From: CAWUKT01 sp963923035 | GTDB taxonomy: Bacteria > Bacteroidota > Bacteroidia > J057 > JADKCL01 | Assembly: GCA_963923035.1 (NCBI GenBank) | Contig: CAWUKT010000005.1 | Coordinates: forward strand, 62,001-126,000 | Length of the DNA stretch: 64,000 nucleotides | Direction: 5' to 3' | Shown: piece by piece, positions 18,093 through 27,489 of the stretch | How the letters are laid out: every line of letters starts with the position of its first letter | Position numbering within the stretch: the first letter of the stretch is position 1 | The notes under the pieces: generated by a model | Seen by the model: only the letters and a program-made list of their open reading frames with translations | Databases searched by the model: none | What the model was told of the DNA's origin: nothing | Made by a program: the position numbers and the translations under genes

Positions 18093-18105
18093 GCGCTGTT
18101 TTTTC

Positions 18106-18921
18106 TCAACTCCCCTTCACTTCCCGGGATTTTGCCTCTTCCCAGTACACATCCATCTCTTCCAAGCTCAATCCTTTCAAGTCTTTCCCCGCTTCATCCA
18201 CCTTGTCTTCCAGGTACTCAAACCTACGTTTGAACTTCTGGTTGCTCTTCTCCAACGCATCTTCCGGGTTGATTCCCAGGTGGCGGGCATAGTTGACCAT
18301 GGCAAACAAGACGTCTCCAAACTCGGCTTCCACCATTGCTTTGTCCCCTTTTCCCTCTTCCATCGCATCCACCTCCGTCTTGAATTCACCGATTTCCTCT
18401 TCGACTTTTCCCCATACCGGCCCACTTTCATCCCAATCGAACCCTACACTCTGCACCTTTTCCTGGATCCGCAGCGCCTTGATCAAGGAAGGCAATCCCG
18501 CCGGAACCCCACTCAACACCGATTTCTTCACCGTCCCTGCGGCCTTTTTCTCCGCCTGCTTGATCTGCTCCCAGTTCTGCGTCACCTTCTCCGCCGTGTC
18601 GGCCTGCACATCCCCATAGATATGCGGGTGGCGACGGATCAACTTCGCCGTCAGCGTCTCAATCATTTCCTCGGTCGAAAACGCATTCACTTCCTCGCCC
18701 AGACGCGCGTAGAACAGGATGTGCAGCAGCAGATCCCCTACTTCGACCTTCACTTCGTCCCAATCGTCCTCCAAAATGGCCTCGGACAACTCGTAGGTCT
18801 CCTCAATGGTCAGGTGCCGGAGCGATTCCTTCGTTTGCTTGCGGTCCCAGGGGCATTTTTCGCGCAATTCATGGACCACTTCGAACAGTCGCTGGAAGGC
18901 AGGCAGTAAATTTTCGTTCAT
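18106..18921 (-). CDS. mazG: Nucleoside triphosphate pyrophosphohydrolase MazG
   Basis: 271 residues from the ATG at 18921 (an in-frame TTG upstream is rejected; MNENLLPAFQRLFEVVHELR is the usual start). Two tandem MazG domains: the first has PWDRKQTKESLRHLTIEETY and the metal motif EETYELSEAI...DEVKVEVGD; the second has SVGFDWDESGPVWGKVEEEIGE and VEAEFGDVLFAMVNYAR. It hydrolyses NTPs to NMP and PPi and can lower (p)ppGpp or damaged-nucleotide levels. Divergent from the GNAT gene with 66 bp between them. Confidence 0.95.
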   Translation of the reverse strand: MNENLLPAFQRLFEVVHELREKCPWDRKQTKESLRHLTIEETYELSEAILEDDWDEVKVEVGDLLLHILFYARLGEEVNAFSTEEMIETLTAKLIRRHPHIYGDVQADTAEKVTQNWEQIKQAEKKAAGTVKKSVLSGVPAGLPSLIKALRIQEKVQSVGFDWDESGPVWGKVEEEIGEFKTEVDAMEEGKGDKAMVEAEFGDVLFAMVNYARHLGINPEDALEKSNQKFKRRFEYLEDKVDEAGKDLKGLSLEEMDVYWEEAKSREVKGS

Positions 18922-18987
18922 GCTGCAAAGGTAATCGCCCCAACCCAAAATCGGAGAGATTTGATTATTTTCACCCAAATCACCGCC

Positions 18988-19542
18988 ATGACCCCACCCA
19001 GCCTATCTGTGACGCTGCTCACCCCTACCGAAATCCCTTCCATCATTCGCTACTGGACGGCGTCGGACCCGGCTCATTTGGAGGGCATGGGAGTCGATCT
19101 GGACAAGGTTCCCTCGGCGGCCTCCCTGACCAGTATGCTCGAGGGTCAAGTGGCGCTGCCGGATGCGGAGAAGCAATCTCTAGCTACAATTTGGTGGGTG
19201 GATGGAGAAGCCATTGGGCATTGCAATGTGAATCGGATCGAGTATGGCCAGGAAGCCTATATGCACCTGCACATCTGGCATCCCTCCCGTCGCCGACGGG
19301 GTGTAGGTCGTCAATTGGTCGCCTTGTCCCTCCCCTATTTCTTTGACCGGCTGCAGCTCCAAACCCTCTGGTGCGAGCCTTTTGCCCACAATCCGGCCCC
19401 CAATGCCACCCTGCCCATGTTGGGATTCCAGTTTGAAAATGAATACGTGACGGTCCCGGGGTCCCTGAATTTTGAGCAGCCAGTGAAACGGTGGAGATTG
19501 ACGCGGGAGAGGTGGGAGGAAATGAAAAAAGCAGGGAAATAA
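18988..19542 (+). CDS. GNAT-family N-acetyltransferase
   Basis: 184 residues from ATG 18988. The acetyl-CoA loop is visible as RRRGVGRQLVALSL (R/Q-x-x-G-x-G/A type), after the strand YMHLHIWHPS. A third motif, NPAPNATLPMLGFQFE, is typical of acetyltransferases acting on small amines or protein N-termini. The substrate is not predictable. Alone on its strand, followed by a 120-bp gap. Confidence 0.82.
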   Translation: MTPPSLSVTLLTPTEIPSIIRYWTASDPAHLEGMGVDLDKVPSAASLTSMLEGQVALPDAEKQSLATIWWVDGEAIGHCNVNRIEYGQEAYMHLHIWHPSRRRRGVGRQLVALSLPYFFDRLQLQTLWCEPFAHNPAPNATLPMLGFQFENEYVTVPGSLNFEQPVKRWRLTRERWEEMKKAGK

Positions 19543-19662
19543 CAACGGGGAAAGGGCGGCAAACAAAAGAAATCAAATCTCCCTCTATTTCGTCCATTTC
19601 TCTTTCCTCCGAGCTTGCATCCCCTCCACAATCCACTTAATTTTCGCCCCAAATCAAATCCC

Positions 19663-21639
19663 ATGCGCATTACCCGTCTCCTCCCTCTGTTTTTGATTGC
19701 CGGTCTCTTTTGGTCCTGCGAAACTTCTGACGTCAATTCGGAAGAAGATACTCCGGTGGAGAACCGGTGGAGTGATGCGACCCTGCGCAAGATTCACGAC
19801 CACCAGGACGCCAGCAGCCTGGACAGCCTTGCGCCCTACTTTGAGATGGATGAGGCCATTTACCGCAAGGAAGCGGCGCTCGCCTGTGCCTCGATGCGGG
19901 ATTATCCCGCGGTTCCCTTGCTGATCGACCTCTTGGCCGATCCCGACGCCAGCGTGGCGGCGGCAGCGGCGTATGCGCTCGGCCAAACGGGTGATACCAC
20001 GGCAACTCCGGAGCTCCGCAAGGCCCTCGCCGACCCAAATGCGGTGCTGGACCGCAGCCCTGAGCTGCTGGACCACCTCCTGGAGGCGCTCGGCAAACTG
20101 GGCAATCGCCTGGACCTCGATTATGTCCTGTTCCAATTTGCCGACCTCAAAGGCAATCCGAATCCGCTGGGCCTGATGCGCTCGATCTACCGGTTTGGCT
20201 TGCGCAACATCAATTCCCGAGCCGGCGAAGAAATGTCCAGTGATTTTATCCTGGATGGCCAGTTCCCGGAAGCCGCCCAACTCGCCGCGTCCTATTTCGC
20301 GCGGCGCAAAGAAGTGGAGCCAGCCGTTTTGCTGGAAGGCGTCTTCGAAGACTTCTCCAATTTCAGCGACCCCATTGTGCGGATGAACCTGGCCCGCGCC
20401 ACCCAGCATCTGGATTCCGCCCAGGCCCATCCCTACGTCCTTGAAGTCATCAACAACCCGGCGGAAGATTACCGCACCAAGGTCAATGCCCTGCTCGTTT
20501 ACCAAGGCATTCCCGATACTACCGCATTGGAGCTGGTGCCGTGGTTGCAGGACGACAACCACCACGTAGCATTCGGGGCAGCCTTTGCCATCCAACAAAA
20601 TCCCCGGGGAATCTCCGCCGATACCCTGGCCGCCCTGGGACTCCAAAATAAAGATTGGATTGTCCGGAGCCTCCTGTACCAAGCCGCTATCGGGGCCGAT
20701 CCCACGAACCGTCGGATCGTCAGCACGGTGGAAGCCATGTACATGGAAAGCGAAAGCCGCTACGAACGTGGCCTCTTGCTGATGGCCTTCTCCGAAAGTC
20801 CGGGTGAAGTCGAATTTCTGCGGCGCCAATTGAATGAAAAGACTGATCTGGTGGACCGGTCCTATTCGCTCTTCGCATTGAACACCATCTTTGGCAATCA
20901 CCGGGATGAAATCCCGGTGGAAACCCGGCTGGACATCCTCAAAGAAGCCCTGAACAGCGGAGACGACGGCCTGATTGCGACGGCTGCCTCTGAATTGGCG
21001 AGTACCGAAGCGGATTACGCCGACCTGATCACCGATACGGACTTTTTGGAAGCGGCCCTGGACTCGATGGAGTTGCCAGCGATGCTGGAAGGCTACCGTA
21101 TCTTGCAGCGCGCCATCTACAAGTACCGCGGCGATGAACGGCGGATTTACCAACAAATTGAGTATAACCATCCCATCGATTGGGAGATTGTCGGACGCCT
21201 GGCGCCTACGGCTACGGCGGACCTCGTCACGACCCGCGGCACCATCACCCTCGAATTGATGGTGGAAGAAACGCCGGCCACGGTCGCGAATTTTGTCGAG
21301 CTGGCCGAGGCGGGCCATTTCGATAAGAAATTTTTCCACCGGGTGGTGCCGAACTTTGTCATCCAGGGCGGCTGCCCCCGGGGAGATGGTTACGGAAGCC
21401 TTTCCCATACCCTCCGGACGGAAGTCCCTCCCGTCTACTATGGCACTGGCGCGGTTGGGATGGCCTCGGCCGGTCCGGACACCGAAAGCTGCCAGCTGTT
21501 CATCACGCACAGCCCGACGCCCCATCTGGATGGACGGTACTCGCTCTTTGCCCGCGTGGTCGCGGGCATGGACGTGGTCCACCAGATCCGCATGGCGGAT
21601 CGGATCGAGTCGGTCACGGTGAATTACCGGGGATCATGA
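19663..21639 (+). CDS. Lipoprotein with HEAT repeats fused to cyclophilin PPIase
   Basis: 658 residues from ATG 19663, which starts a lipoprotein signal (LFWSC). Residues ~40-470 consist of HEAT-like helical repeats (AVPLLIDLLADPDASVAAAA, AYALGQTGD). Residues ~515-655 form a cyclophilin domain: FHRVVPNFVIQGG, SCQLFITH and LDGRYSLFARVV keep the catalytic Arg, the Gln of the family and the LDG loop. It is therefore a lipid-anchored periplasmic or outer-membrane proline isomerase, probably a folding factor whose repeats bind clients. Alone between gaps. Confidence 0.88.
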   Translation: MRITRLLPLFLIAGLFWSCETSDVNSEEDTPVENRWSDATLRKIHDHQDASSLDSLAPYFEMDEAIYRKEAALACASMRDYPAVPLLIDLLADPDASVAAAAAYALGQTGDTTATPELRKALADPNAVLDRSPELLDHLLEALGKLGNRLDLDYVLFQFADLKGNPNPLGLMRSIYRFGLRNINSRAGEEMSSDFILDGQFPEAAQLAASYFARRKEVEPAVLLEGVFEDFSNFSDPIVRMNLARATQHLDSAQAHPYVLEVINNPAEDYRTKVNALLVYQGIPDTTALELVPWLQDDNHHVAFGAAFAIQQNPRGISADTLAALGLQNKDWIVRSLLYQAAIGADPTNRRIVSTVEAMYMESESRYERGLLLMAFSESPGEVEFLRRQLNEKTDLVDRSYSLFALNTIFGNHRDEIPVETRLDILKEALNSGDDGLIATAASELASTEADYADLITDTDFLEAALDSMELPAMLEGYRILQRAIYKYRGDERRIYQQIEYNHPIDWEIVGRLAPTATADLVTTRGTITLELMVEETPATVANFVELAEAGHFDKKFFHRVVPNFVIQGGCPRGDGYGSLSHTLRTEVPPVYYGTGAVGMASAGPDTESCQLFITHSPTPHLDGRYSLFARVVAGMDVVHQIRMADRIESVTVNYRGS

Positions 21640-21973
21640 GTCAACGCTCCCGAAAATTGTCCGTCTGACTTTTTCCTCTTGGATTTAACCTGCTCCATTC
21701 CCTCCCTTTTTTCCTTCATTCACTACCTCCCTCCCACTACTGGCTGCTTTTTGCCATCCTCAGCGGGAACAGGGGCGTAATGTCAATTGTAAGCGAATCA
21801 TACTCGAGGAATAAACGTTCTTTTTTAACCCTTCTGGTTACGTTCTTTAGATAGTTAGACGAGATTCAAACATCCAAAAAAGGACCCGGTGGGTCCGTTT
21901 GGACGAGGGAGCTGGTAGCAAGCAGAACCAGCTCCCACTTTTTTATTAATTTTCACTGGATCAAAACAACTCT
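21640..21973. other. Long leader/intergenic region with hairpins
   Basis: 334 bp between the PPIase gene and the LytTR regulator. The left two thirds show nothing I can name. The right third has GGACCC/GGGTCC (21882-21896, GGT loop) and then a strong terminator hairpin at 21907-21944, ending only 29 bp before the regulator start codon. No clear promoter pair was found. Confidence 0.5.
21907..21944 (+). terminator. Intrinsic terminator or attenuator before the LytTR gene
   Basis: GGGAGCTGGT (21907-21916) and ACCAGCTCCC (21927-21936) pair perfectly over 10 bp with a 10-nt loop; AC and six T follow. The position, 29 bp before the regulator ATG, fits either the end of a short upstream RNA or an attenuator in the regulator's leader. 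Confidence 0.75.
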
Positions 21974-22720
21974 ATGGCAAATCTCAAAATACTTGTGGTC
22001 GAGGACCGTCCTTTGACCGCAGAAGACATCAAGTACTCTCTGGAGGAAATGGGTTACGAAGTAGTCGCCGTAGCCCATTCTGGTGGTGCAGCACTGGAGC
22101 ATCTGGAGAAAATCAAGCCTGACCTGGTCATGTTGGACATTGATCTCGGGGAAGGCATGAATGGTATTTCCGTAGGTCGGATCATTCAGCAGTCCTATCA
22201 GGTTCCCTTCATTTACCTGACCGCCCGCTCTGACAAAGAAACTTTGGTCGAGGCCAAAGCGACAGGGCCGGCTGCCTATATCACCAAGCCCTTCAAGGCA
22301 CAGGATTTGCGGGCTGCGATTGAAATCGCCATGTACAACCTGGAATCCGGCCAGGAAGCCAGCTACCAGCAAGAGCGTCCCAGTCAGGAAACTCCGATTG
22401 CCAGTGGCTATGGGGCTTTGTTCGTGAAGCATAAGGGCCGCTACGAAAAAATCTTCCAGGACGACATCCTCTGGGTCGAAGCCGAAGACACCTACGCGCG
22501 CATTGCCACCCCCGAACGGAACTACCTTGTTTCGTTTACCCTGAAGGCCGTGTCCGAACGCCTCACCTCACCGGACCTGATCCGGGTCCACCGCAGCCAC
22601 GTCGCCAATATCAAACGCGTGGAAGCGATCGAGGACAATATGCTGATCATCGGCAAAAAAGTTATTCCAGTCAGTAAAAGCTATCGGGAAACAGTTATGA
22701 AACACTTTGACTTATTGTAA
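21974..22720 (+). CDS. LytTR-family response regulator
   Basis: 248 residues. The receiver domain (1-125) has the phospho-acceptor Asp in LVMLDIDLGEG, a Thr in IYLTARSD and Lys in YITKPFKAQDL. The LytTR DNA-binding domain (about 150-245) has ILWVEAEDTYARIAT, LIRVHRSHVANI and KKVIPVSKSYRE. It should be phosphorylated by the kinase encoded directly after it; the stop and the next start overlap as TAATG. Targets are unknown. A terminator-like hairpin immediately upstream may regulate it. Confidence 0.92.
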   Translation: MANLKILVVEDRPLTAEDIKYSLEEMGYEVVAVAHSGGAALEHLEKIKPDLVMLDIDLGEGMNGISVGRIIQQSYQVPFIYLTARSDKETLVEAKATGPAAYITKPFKAQDLRAAIEIAMYNLESGQEASYQQERPSQETPIASGYGALFVKHKGRYEKIFQDDILWVEAEDTYARIATPERNYLVSFTLKAVSERLTSPDLIRVHRSHVANIKRVEAIEDNMLIIGKKVIPVSKSYRETVMKHFDLL

Positions 22721-23463
22721 TGGAAGGAAATGTATGGATTGTGCCCCTGATGTTGGTCTCGCTGCTGGCGGCGGGCATGGGGGTCTTGGCTTGGGTGCAA
22801 TACATGGGCCGCAAGGGATATATCCTGGAAGCCGAGCGCAAAGCCAATGAGAAAGCCGACGCCTTGATGCGGGAGATTCACCACCGCGTTAAGAACAATT
22901 TCCAGACTGTTTCTTCCCTCCTCAGTCTCCACACCCGTTACCTCAACGATGACCACGCCAAAAGCGTGTTGTGGGAGGGCCAAAACCGAATTCAATCGAT
23001 GGCCCTGATCCACACCCAGTTGTACCAGGGCCAACATACGGAAGCCATCGACATGGAGCCGTATTCCAAGCAATTGTTGGAGGAGCTGGCGTTCTCATAC
23101 AAGGCTGAAGACAAGGACATCACGTTGAATGGAAGCATTGAATCGTTTGTGCTGCCCGTCGAAAAGGCGGTCCCTCTGGGGCTGATCATCCACGAGCTGG
23201 TGCTGAATTCGTTCAAGTATGCGTTCCCGGAGGGACGAAAAGGAAAGATCGACGTTGAGCTGGTTCGGAACGGGAGCAAGTTGGAATTGACGGTCGTCGA
23301 TAATGGGGCCGGCTTGCCCGAAGGAATGGACCCTTTGGCCGTAAAAACGTCCTATGGCATGCGTCTGCTGACCTTGTTTGCCCTTGAACTCAAGGGCGAC
23401 CTGGAATATGTATCCGGCCACGGCACCACGGTAAAATTCATTTGTCCTTTTCCTGCCCCATAA
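22720..23463 (+). CDS. Sensor histidine kinase, HisKA_2 type
   Basis: 247 residues: one N-terminal membrane helix (about 5-24), a short linker, the H-box EIHHRVKNNFQTVSSLLSLH typical of HisKA_2, then an ATPase domain with the N-box LIIHELVLNSFKYAF, G1 VVDNGAGLP and G2-like SYGMRLL. There is no separate sensing domain, so the membrane segment or a partner must provide input. Overlaps the LytTR regulator by 1 bp, its probable partner. Confidence 0.92.
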   Translation: MEGNVWIVPLMLVSLLAAGMGVLAWVQYMGRKGYILEAERKANEKADALMREIHHRVKNNFQTVSSLLSLHTRYLNDDHAKSVLWEGQNRIQSMALIHTQLYQGQHTEAIDMEPYSKQLLEELAFSYKAEDKDITLNGSIESFVLPVEKAVPLGLIIHELVLNSFKYAFPEGRKGKIDVELVRNGSKLELTVVDNGAGLPEGMDPLAVKTSYGMRLLTLFALELKGDLEYVSGHGTTVKFICPFPAP

Positions 23464-23640
23464 AACCATTCACTGAAAAATTCATTACATTCACTACGGA
23501 TTTGCTTCTGTTCCCAATGAAACTCAGACACTTTCTATGAAAACCCGCTATTTTTCGCCCACCGGTTCTCACAGAAAAGTTTCTCCTCATTGGTTCTGTT
23601 GAGTTTTTGTGAAAGGGAGCCGGCTTATCCGTAAAGAGTT

Positions 23641-24255
23641 ATGAAAAATTACCAACAATTGGAGGAGGAAGTATTGGCCCGATTGGAAAAAGAATTGGAC
23701 CCCGTACTGACCTACCATTCCGCCCGGCATACGCGGGACGTAATGGCTTCCACAATGCGTTTGGCGCAAGCCGAAGGCGTCTCAGAAGAAGATTCACACC
23801 TATTGAAAGTTGCCGCCTTGCTTCACGATGCTGGCTTTCTCCGTTCTTTTGTCTCCCACGAAAAGCATGGTGCCACCCTGGCCCATGAAATGCTCCCCGG
23901 TTATGGCTACAATGCCAACCAGGTCAACACGATCGCCCGGCTCATTCTGGCGACCCAGGTGCCCCAGCGCCCCCAGGACCATCTGGAACACATCATTTGT
24001 GACGCCGATCTGGACTATCTCGGCCGACCCGATTTTTTCGAAGTCGGAGGACGATTGTACAGGGAATTCCTGGCCCGCAATATTGTCGCGGACTTTTGTG
24101 AGTGGGATCAAATTCAAGTCAAATTCATCCGGCAACACACCTATTTCACCCGTACCGCCCGGGAGACCCGCAGCGCCCGCAAGGCCGACAACCTCGTCGC
24201 CATCCAGCGCCGCCTCTCTCTTTGCACTCCCGGCCAAATTCAACCCACTATTTAA
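23641..24255 (+). CDS. HD-domain metal-dependent phosphohydrolase
   Basis: 204 residues with the HD fold: YHSARHTRDV, the HD pair in ALLHDAGF (about 62-63), a further His in HEKHGATLAHEML and the last Asp in ICDADLDYLG. These coordinate the metals used to cleave phosphate esters of nucleotides or related compounds. Specificity cannot be read. It is followed after 18 bp by the Usp gene, so it may head the Usp-receptor-cyclase run; a role in cyclic-nucleotide or alarmone turnover would be only an inference. Confidence 0.85.
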   Translation: MKNYQQLEEEVLARLEKELDPVLTYHSARHTRDVMASTMRLAQAEGVSEEDSHLLKVAALLHDAGFLRSFVSHEKHGATLAHEMLPGYGYNANQVNTIARLILATQVPQRPQDHLEHIICDADLDYLGRPDFFEVGGRLYREFLARNIVADFCEWDQIQVKFIRQHTYFTRTARETRSARKADNLVAIQRRLSLCTPGQIQPTI

Positions 24256-24273
24256 GAGATTTTTACCCAGCCC

Positions 24274-25167
24274 ATGCTAAGCGACGCACGCATCCTGTTC
24301 CCCACTGAGTTTGGCCCCCTCGGGGAGAAGGCGGAGCGCCAGGCCGTCCACCTCGCCAAGCTATATGGTGCGGAATTGGTATTGCTCCACGCATTCCATC
24401 TGCCAGCGGGAATCTCCCGGCTGTTTTCGGATGTGAATGAGTCCGAGGCCCGCCGGCGGTCTCAATCTGCCCTCGATGAGTACGCCAAGCGATTGCGGCA
24501 GTGGGGGGCTCCCAAGGTCACGACCATGGTCCGCTCGGGGAACCGCCCCGAGCAGGTCATCGTCTCCTGCGCCCGGGACCTCAACGCCGGCCTGGTCATT
24601 TTCGGCACCAAAGGGGGCACCGGTTTGAAGGACAAGCTCCTGGGATCGGCGGTGAACCATGTGATTCGCCAGGCCTCCTGCCCGGTCCTGACCATCCGTC
24701 ATCCGCTGTCGACGCCTGGTTTTCGAATGGCGATCGTTCCGGTGGACCTCAGCAAAGAAGCCCCCCAGGTCGTTCAACGGGCAATTGAATGGGCCCAGCA
24801 CCTCGGTTCCGGATTGCATTTTTGTGGGGTGGGTTCGGAAAAAGGGGGACAGGAAAAAGAAATCAAGGCCCGTTTGGAGGAAGCCATGGGCCAGGCCCGG
24901 TCAGCCGGACTGACCGAAATTGAGGGAACCGCCCTCCCTCCCAGCAACCGGCCGGGGGAAGCGGTGGTTCGATTTGCCGAATCGGTGAAAGCCGATCTGA
25001 TTTGTTGCCTGACCCAAAGTGGCGACAGCGATTTCAAATCGAACCTCCGTGGCTCGACCGCTGACTGGATCACGAACCACAGCCCTACGGCCGTGCTGTC
25101 GATCAATCCGGTCCCGAATTATTTCAGTTCCATGTGGGAGTCACTTTCAAAGTCCTCCCGTTCTTGA
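24274..25167 (+). CDS. Universal stress protein, tandem Usp domains
   Basis: 297 residues with two Usp domains. The first (1-145) has the ATP-binding motif GTKGGTGLKDKLLGSAVNHV (G-2x-G-9x-G-S/T type). The second (150-290) is less complete: SGDSDFKSNLRGSTADWITN lacks the standard glycine spacing. Usp proteins respond to starvation, envelope or redox stress; this is a cytosolic member. It lies 18 bp after the HD gene, and its stop is 18 bp before the receptor start, so it is likely co-transcribed with the receptor and cyclase. Confidence 0.88.
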   Translation: MLSDARILFPTEFGPLGEKAERQAVHLAKLYGAELVLLHAFHLPAGISRLFSDVNESEARRRSQSALDEYAKRLRQWGAPKVTTMVRSGNRPEQVIVSCARDLNAGLVIFGTKGGTGLKDKLLGSAVNHVIRQASCPVLTIRHPLSTPGFRMAIVPVDLSKEAPQVVQRAIEWAQHLGSGLHFCGVGSEKGGQEKEIKARLEEAMGQARSAGLTEIEGTALPPSNRPGEAVVRFAESVKADLICCLTQSGDSDFKSNLRGSTADWITNHSPTAVLSINPVPNYFSSMWESLSKSSRS

Positions 25168-25185
25168 CTACTTTTAGCTACCATC

Positions 25186-27489
25186 TTGAAAAGCATCAGG
25201 TACATACTCTTCAGCCTCTTTTTGCTCTTCCTCGGCCATGGGAATGCGCTCCGGGCGCAGGTCGATTCGGTCTTTAAGAGTGAATTGTTCGGGGTAAATG
25301 ATTTGGCTCCGTTCACCGGATTGGGAAAGAAAAAGGTCTCCGCGGCCAACCGGATTTCCGCGAACGCGGATGAATTGCCGGTGCGGACCATTGTGATCAC
25401 CCGGGATGAAATCCAACGCAACGGGTACATTACCCTGGTGGATGTTCTCAAGACGCTGCCGGGCTTCCGGACTTCGCAACCCGGATCGGCCATGATGGGC
25501 GAAACCTTCCTGATGCGGGGCTTGATCGGCAATTTGTATACCAAGATTCTCATCAATGGAGTCCCCATTGCGCCTTCGGCGGCCCGGGGCATGCCTTTGG
25601 GGGCGAATCTGCCGATCCAATCCGCTGAGCGGATTGAGATTGTGCTCGGGGCCGCGTCCGCTTCCTACGGAACGGACGCCATGGCAGGCGTCATCAACAT
25701 CGTGATCGGATCGGTAGAGCGGCCGGTGGAAGCCCGCGGGGGCGTCGGCCTGGGTACCCGGGGCGCCGAACTCATCCACCTCTCCTTGGGAGGAAAGATT
25801 GGCGTCGATGAGAACATTCTCAACTACAATTTCTACGCTTCGTCCTATTCGGTCGATGACTTGGCGATCCGATTTGACGGTTCCTATCCGGAACTCCGGC
25901 TGGATCGACTGGAAGTCCTCCCCACTGGATTGTGGGTCACCGAAGAAGGAGATTCCACTTCTCCGGAAATCCAACGCATTCCCCATGTGAGCCGGATGAT
26001 TGGCGCCTCGGCTGATTTCCGTGGGCTCAGTTATAGCTACCACTTTCTATCCCGGGAGGACCACAGCGGATTGGGGAACCATTTCGAAGAGGTCGCCTTC
26101 TACAATCCCAACAATTACTTTGCCGAAAACATCCAAAGTCATTCTCTCCGCTACCAAAAAGGTTGGGGCAAATGGAACCTGAATGCTTCGGCGAATGCGC
26201 TGATCTACCGGATGGACCCGAATTCCAGCTATTATGGTGTGGATCACCCGCTCTCTTCTTACAACAACTTCATGTATGCCGAGTCGGATGACCTGAGCGC
26301 GGAAGCCTTTCTGAGCTTTGATCCGGGAGAGCGGTGGAGCCTTCTGGCCGGAGCGAATTTCACCCGTCAGACGGGCGTGCCTTTCCAGGGTTACCTGAAA
26401 GATCCCTGGGATGAAGAACGGAACAATTTGACGACACCGGATGGAATTGAAGTGGTTCGGAATGCTTCCGACACGATTTCCTCCATCGACCGGGTTTCGG
26501 TGTTGCACTCTTATGACTCCGACAACCTCGGGGTCTTTGGTCAGGTCTACTACAAAACAGATCGCCTGAAATTGATTGGTGGGGTCCGTTTTGACCGCAT
26601 CTACACCTTCGAGCCCCGATTGAGCCCCCAGGTGAGCGCCTTTTACCAGGTGAGCAAACGTTGGCGGGTCCGGGGGATGGCAGCCCAGGCATTTCGAGCC
26701 CCCAACTTCTTCTACGTCTTCAACAATTACGAAGGTGACAACCCTCCGGGGATGAGCGATGAAGTTGTCCTGGTGCGCTACGAGAACACCCTGGCCCCCG
26801 AAACCATGCAAACCATCGAGGGGGGCTTTGATTTCCAGGCCCATCCGAACCTGAGCCTTTCGGGGCATATTTTCATGCATGCCCGCCGGAACAGCCTCTT
26901 TCCTGAAATCGACTTGCCGACAACTGCGGGCGGCGGTGGTGGCCCCGGAGGACCGGGAGGTGATTTCGATGCCACGCTTTTCGAAGTGGAATATTTCAAC
27001 GCGAACTCATTCTCCCAACTCACAGGTCTCCAAGGCTTTATCAACTATGACAACCACCGGTTCCTACGGGTTGAAGCATTTGCCTCGGCCAACCTGGGCT
27101 TTGAGCGGATTGATTCGGTCGTCGACCTCGATACGACTTATAGCAATGTATCCCGCTTCATGACCGGCCTCAATGTCCACCTCAAGCTCCCCTGGAAGTT
27201 CTATGTTTCGGTTTTTGGCAAGACGTTTTCTTCCTATCCGTGGGCGGTTCAGACCATCAATGACGAAGCCCGGGTCAGGGTTGGGGATGGATTTTACAAT
27301 GTGGATGTGGTCGTGGGAAAAACCCTTTCTGATCGGCTCCAAATTTATGCCCGGATCACCAATGCCACCCGATCCACCAACCACGGGCTCTATACGAATA
27401 CCATTTCCGGATTTCGATACGACTATCTCCCTCAGCCGGGTCGACATATTTTGGGCGGCCTTTCATTTGACCTGAACCGAAGAGAATAA
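25186..27489 (+). CDS. TonB-dependent receptor (plug and barrel only)
   Basis: 767 residues, outer membrane. It has a signal peptide (ends LRAQ) and a plug domain (ITRDEIQRNGYITLVDVLK, then LMRGL, and ASYGTDAMAGVINIV), with a long beta-barrel after it. The N-terminal carboxypeptidase-like domain of other receptors here is absent. TTG at 25186 is the only start giving the signal peptide; an in-frame stop lies just upstream and the next Met is inside the plug. A short poly-Gly/Pro stretch near residue 585 probably lies in an extracellular loop. Its stop touches the cyclase ATG. Confidence 0.9.
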   Translation: MKSIRYILFSLFLLFLGHGNALRAQVDSVFKSELFGVNDLAPFTGLGKKKVSAANRISANADELPVRTIVITRDEIQRNGYITLVDVLKTLPGFRTSQPGSAMMGETFLMRGLIGNLYTKILINGVPIAPSAARGMPLGANLPIQSAERIEIVLGAASASYGTDAMAGVINIVIGSVERPVEARGGVGLGTRGAELIHLSLGGKIGVDENILNYNFYASSYSVDDLAIRFDGSYPELRLDRLEVLPTGLWVTEEGDSTSPEIQRIPHVSRMIGASADFRGLSYSYHFLSREDHSGLGNHFEEVAFYNPNNYFAENIQSHSLRYQKGWGKWNLNASANALIYRMDPNSSYYGVDHPLSSYNNFMYAESDDLSAEAFLSFDPGERWSLLAGANFTRQTGVPFQGYLKDPWDEERNNLTTPDGIEVVRNASDTISSIDRVSVLHSYDSDNLGVFGQVYYKTDRLKLIGGVRFDRIYTFEPRLSPQVSAFYQVSKRWRVRGMAAQAFRAPNFFYVFNNYEGDNPPGMSDEVVLVRYENTLAPETMQTIEGGFDFQAHPNLSLSGHIFMHARRNSLFPEIDLPTTAGGGGGPGGPGGDFDATLFEVEYFNANSFSQLTGLQGFINYDNHRFLRVEAFASANLGFERIDSVVDLDTTYSNVSRFMTGLNVHLKLPWKFYVSVFGKTFSSYPWAVQTINDEARVRVGDGFYNVDVVVGKTLSDRLQIYARITNATRSTNHGLYTNTISGFRYDYLPQPGRHILGGLSFDLNRRE

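Larger units (their letters stand above)
17705..18105. other. Structured non-coding intergenic region
   Basis: 401 bp without a protein gene, lying upstream of the helical-repeat gene and beyond the mazG stop. It holds a promoter-like pair (17877-17910), two plus-strand hairpins each followed by a T tract (17963-17996 and 18048-18092), and imperfect outer complementarity between about 17940-17957 (TTAGTTTAGTTAG-type) and 18000-18018 (CTAACGAACTAG), which could fold around the first hairpin. No plus-strand gene precedes these terminators. Confidence 0.6.

Noticed and set aside
19654..21582. Minus-strand open frame opposite the HEAT-cyclophilin gene
   Set aside because: Shadow of a gene with recognised domains; composition is not protein-like.
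21700..21760. Pyrimidine-rich stretch CCTCCC/CTTTT as possible regulatory tract
   Set aside because: Simple composition common before genes in this window; no symmetry or promoter boxes.
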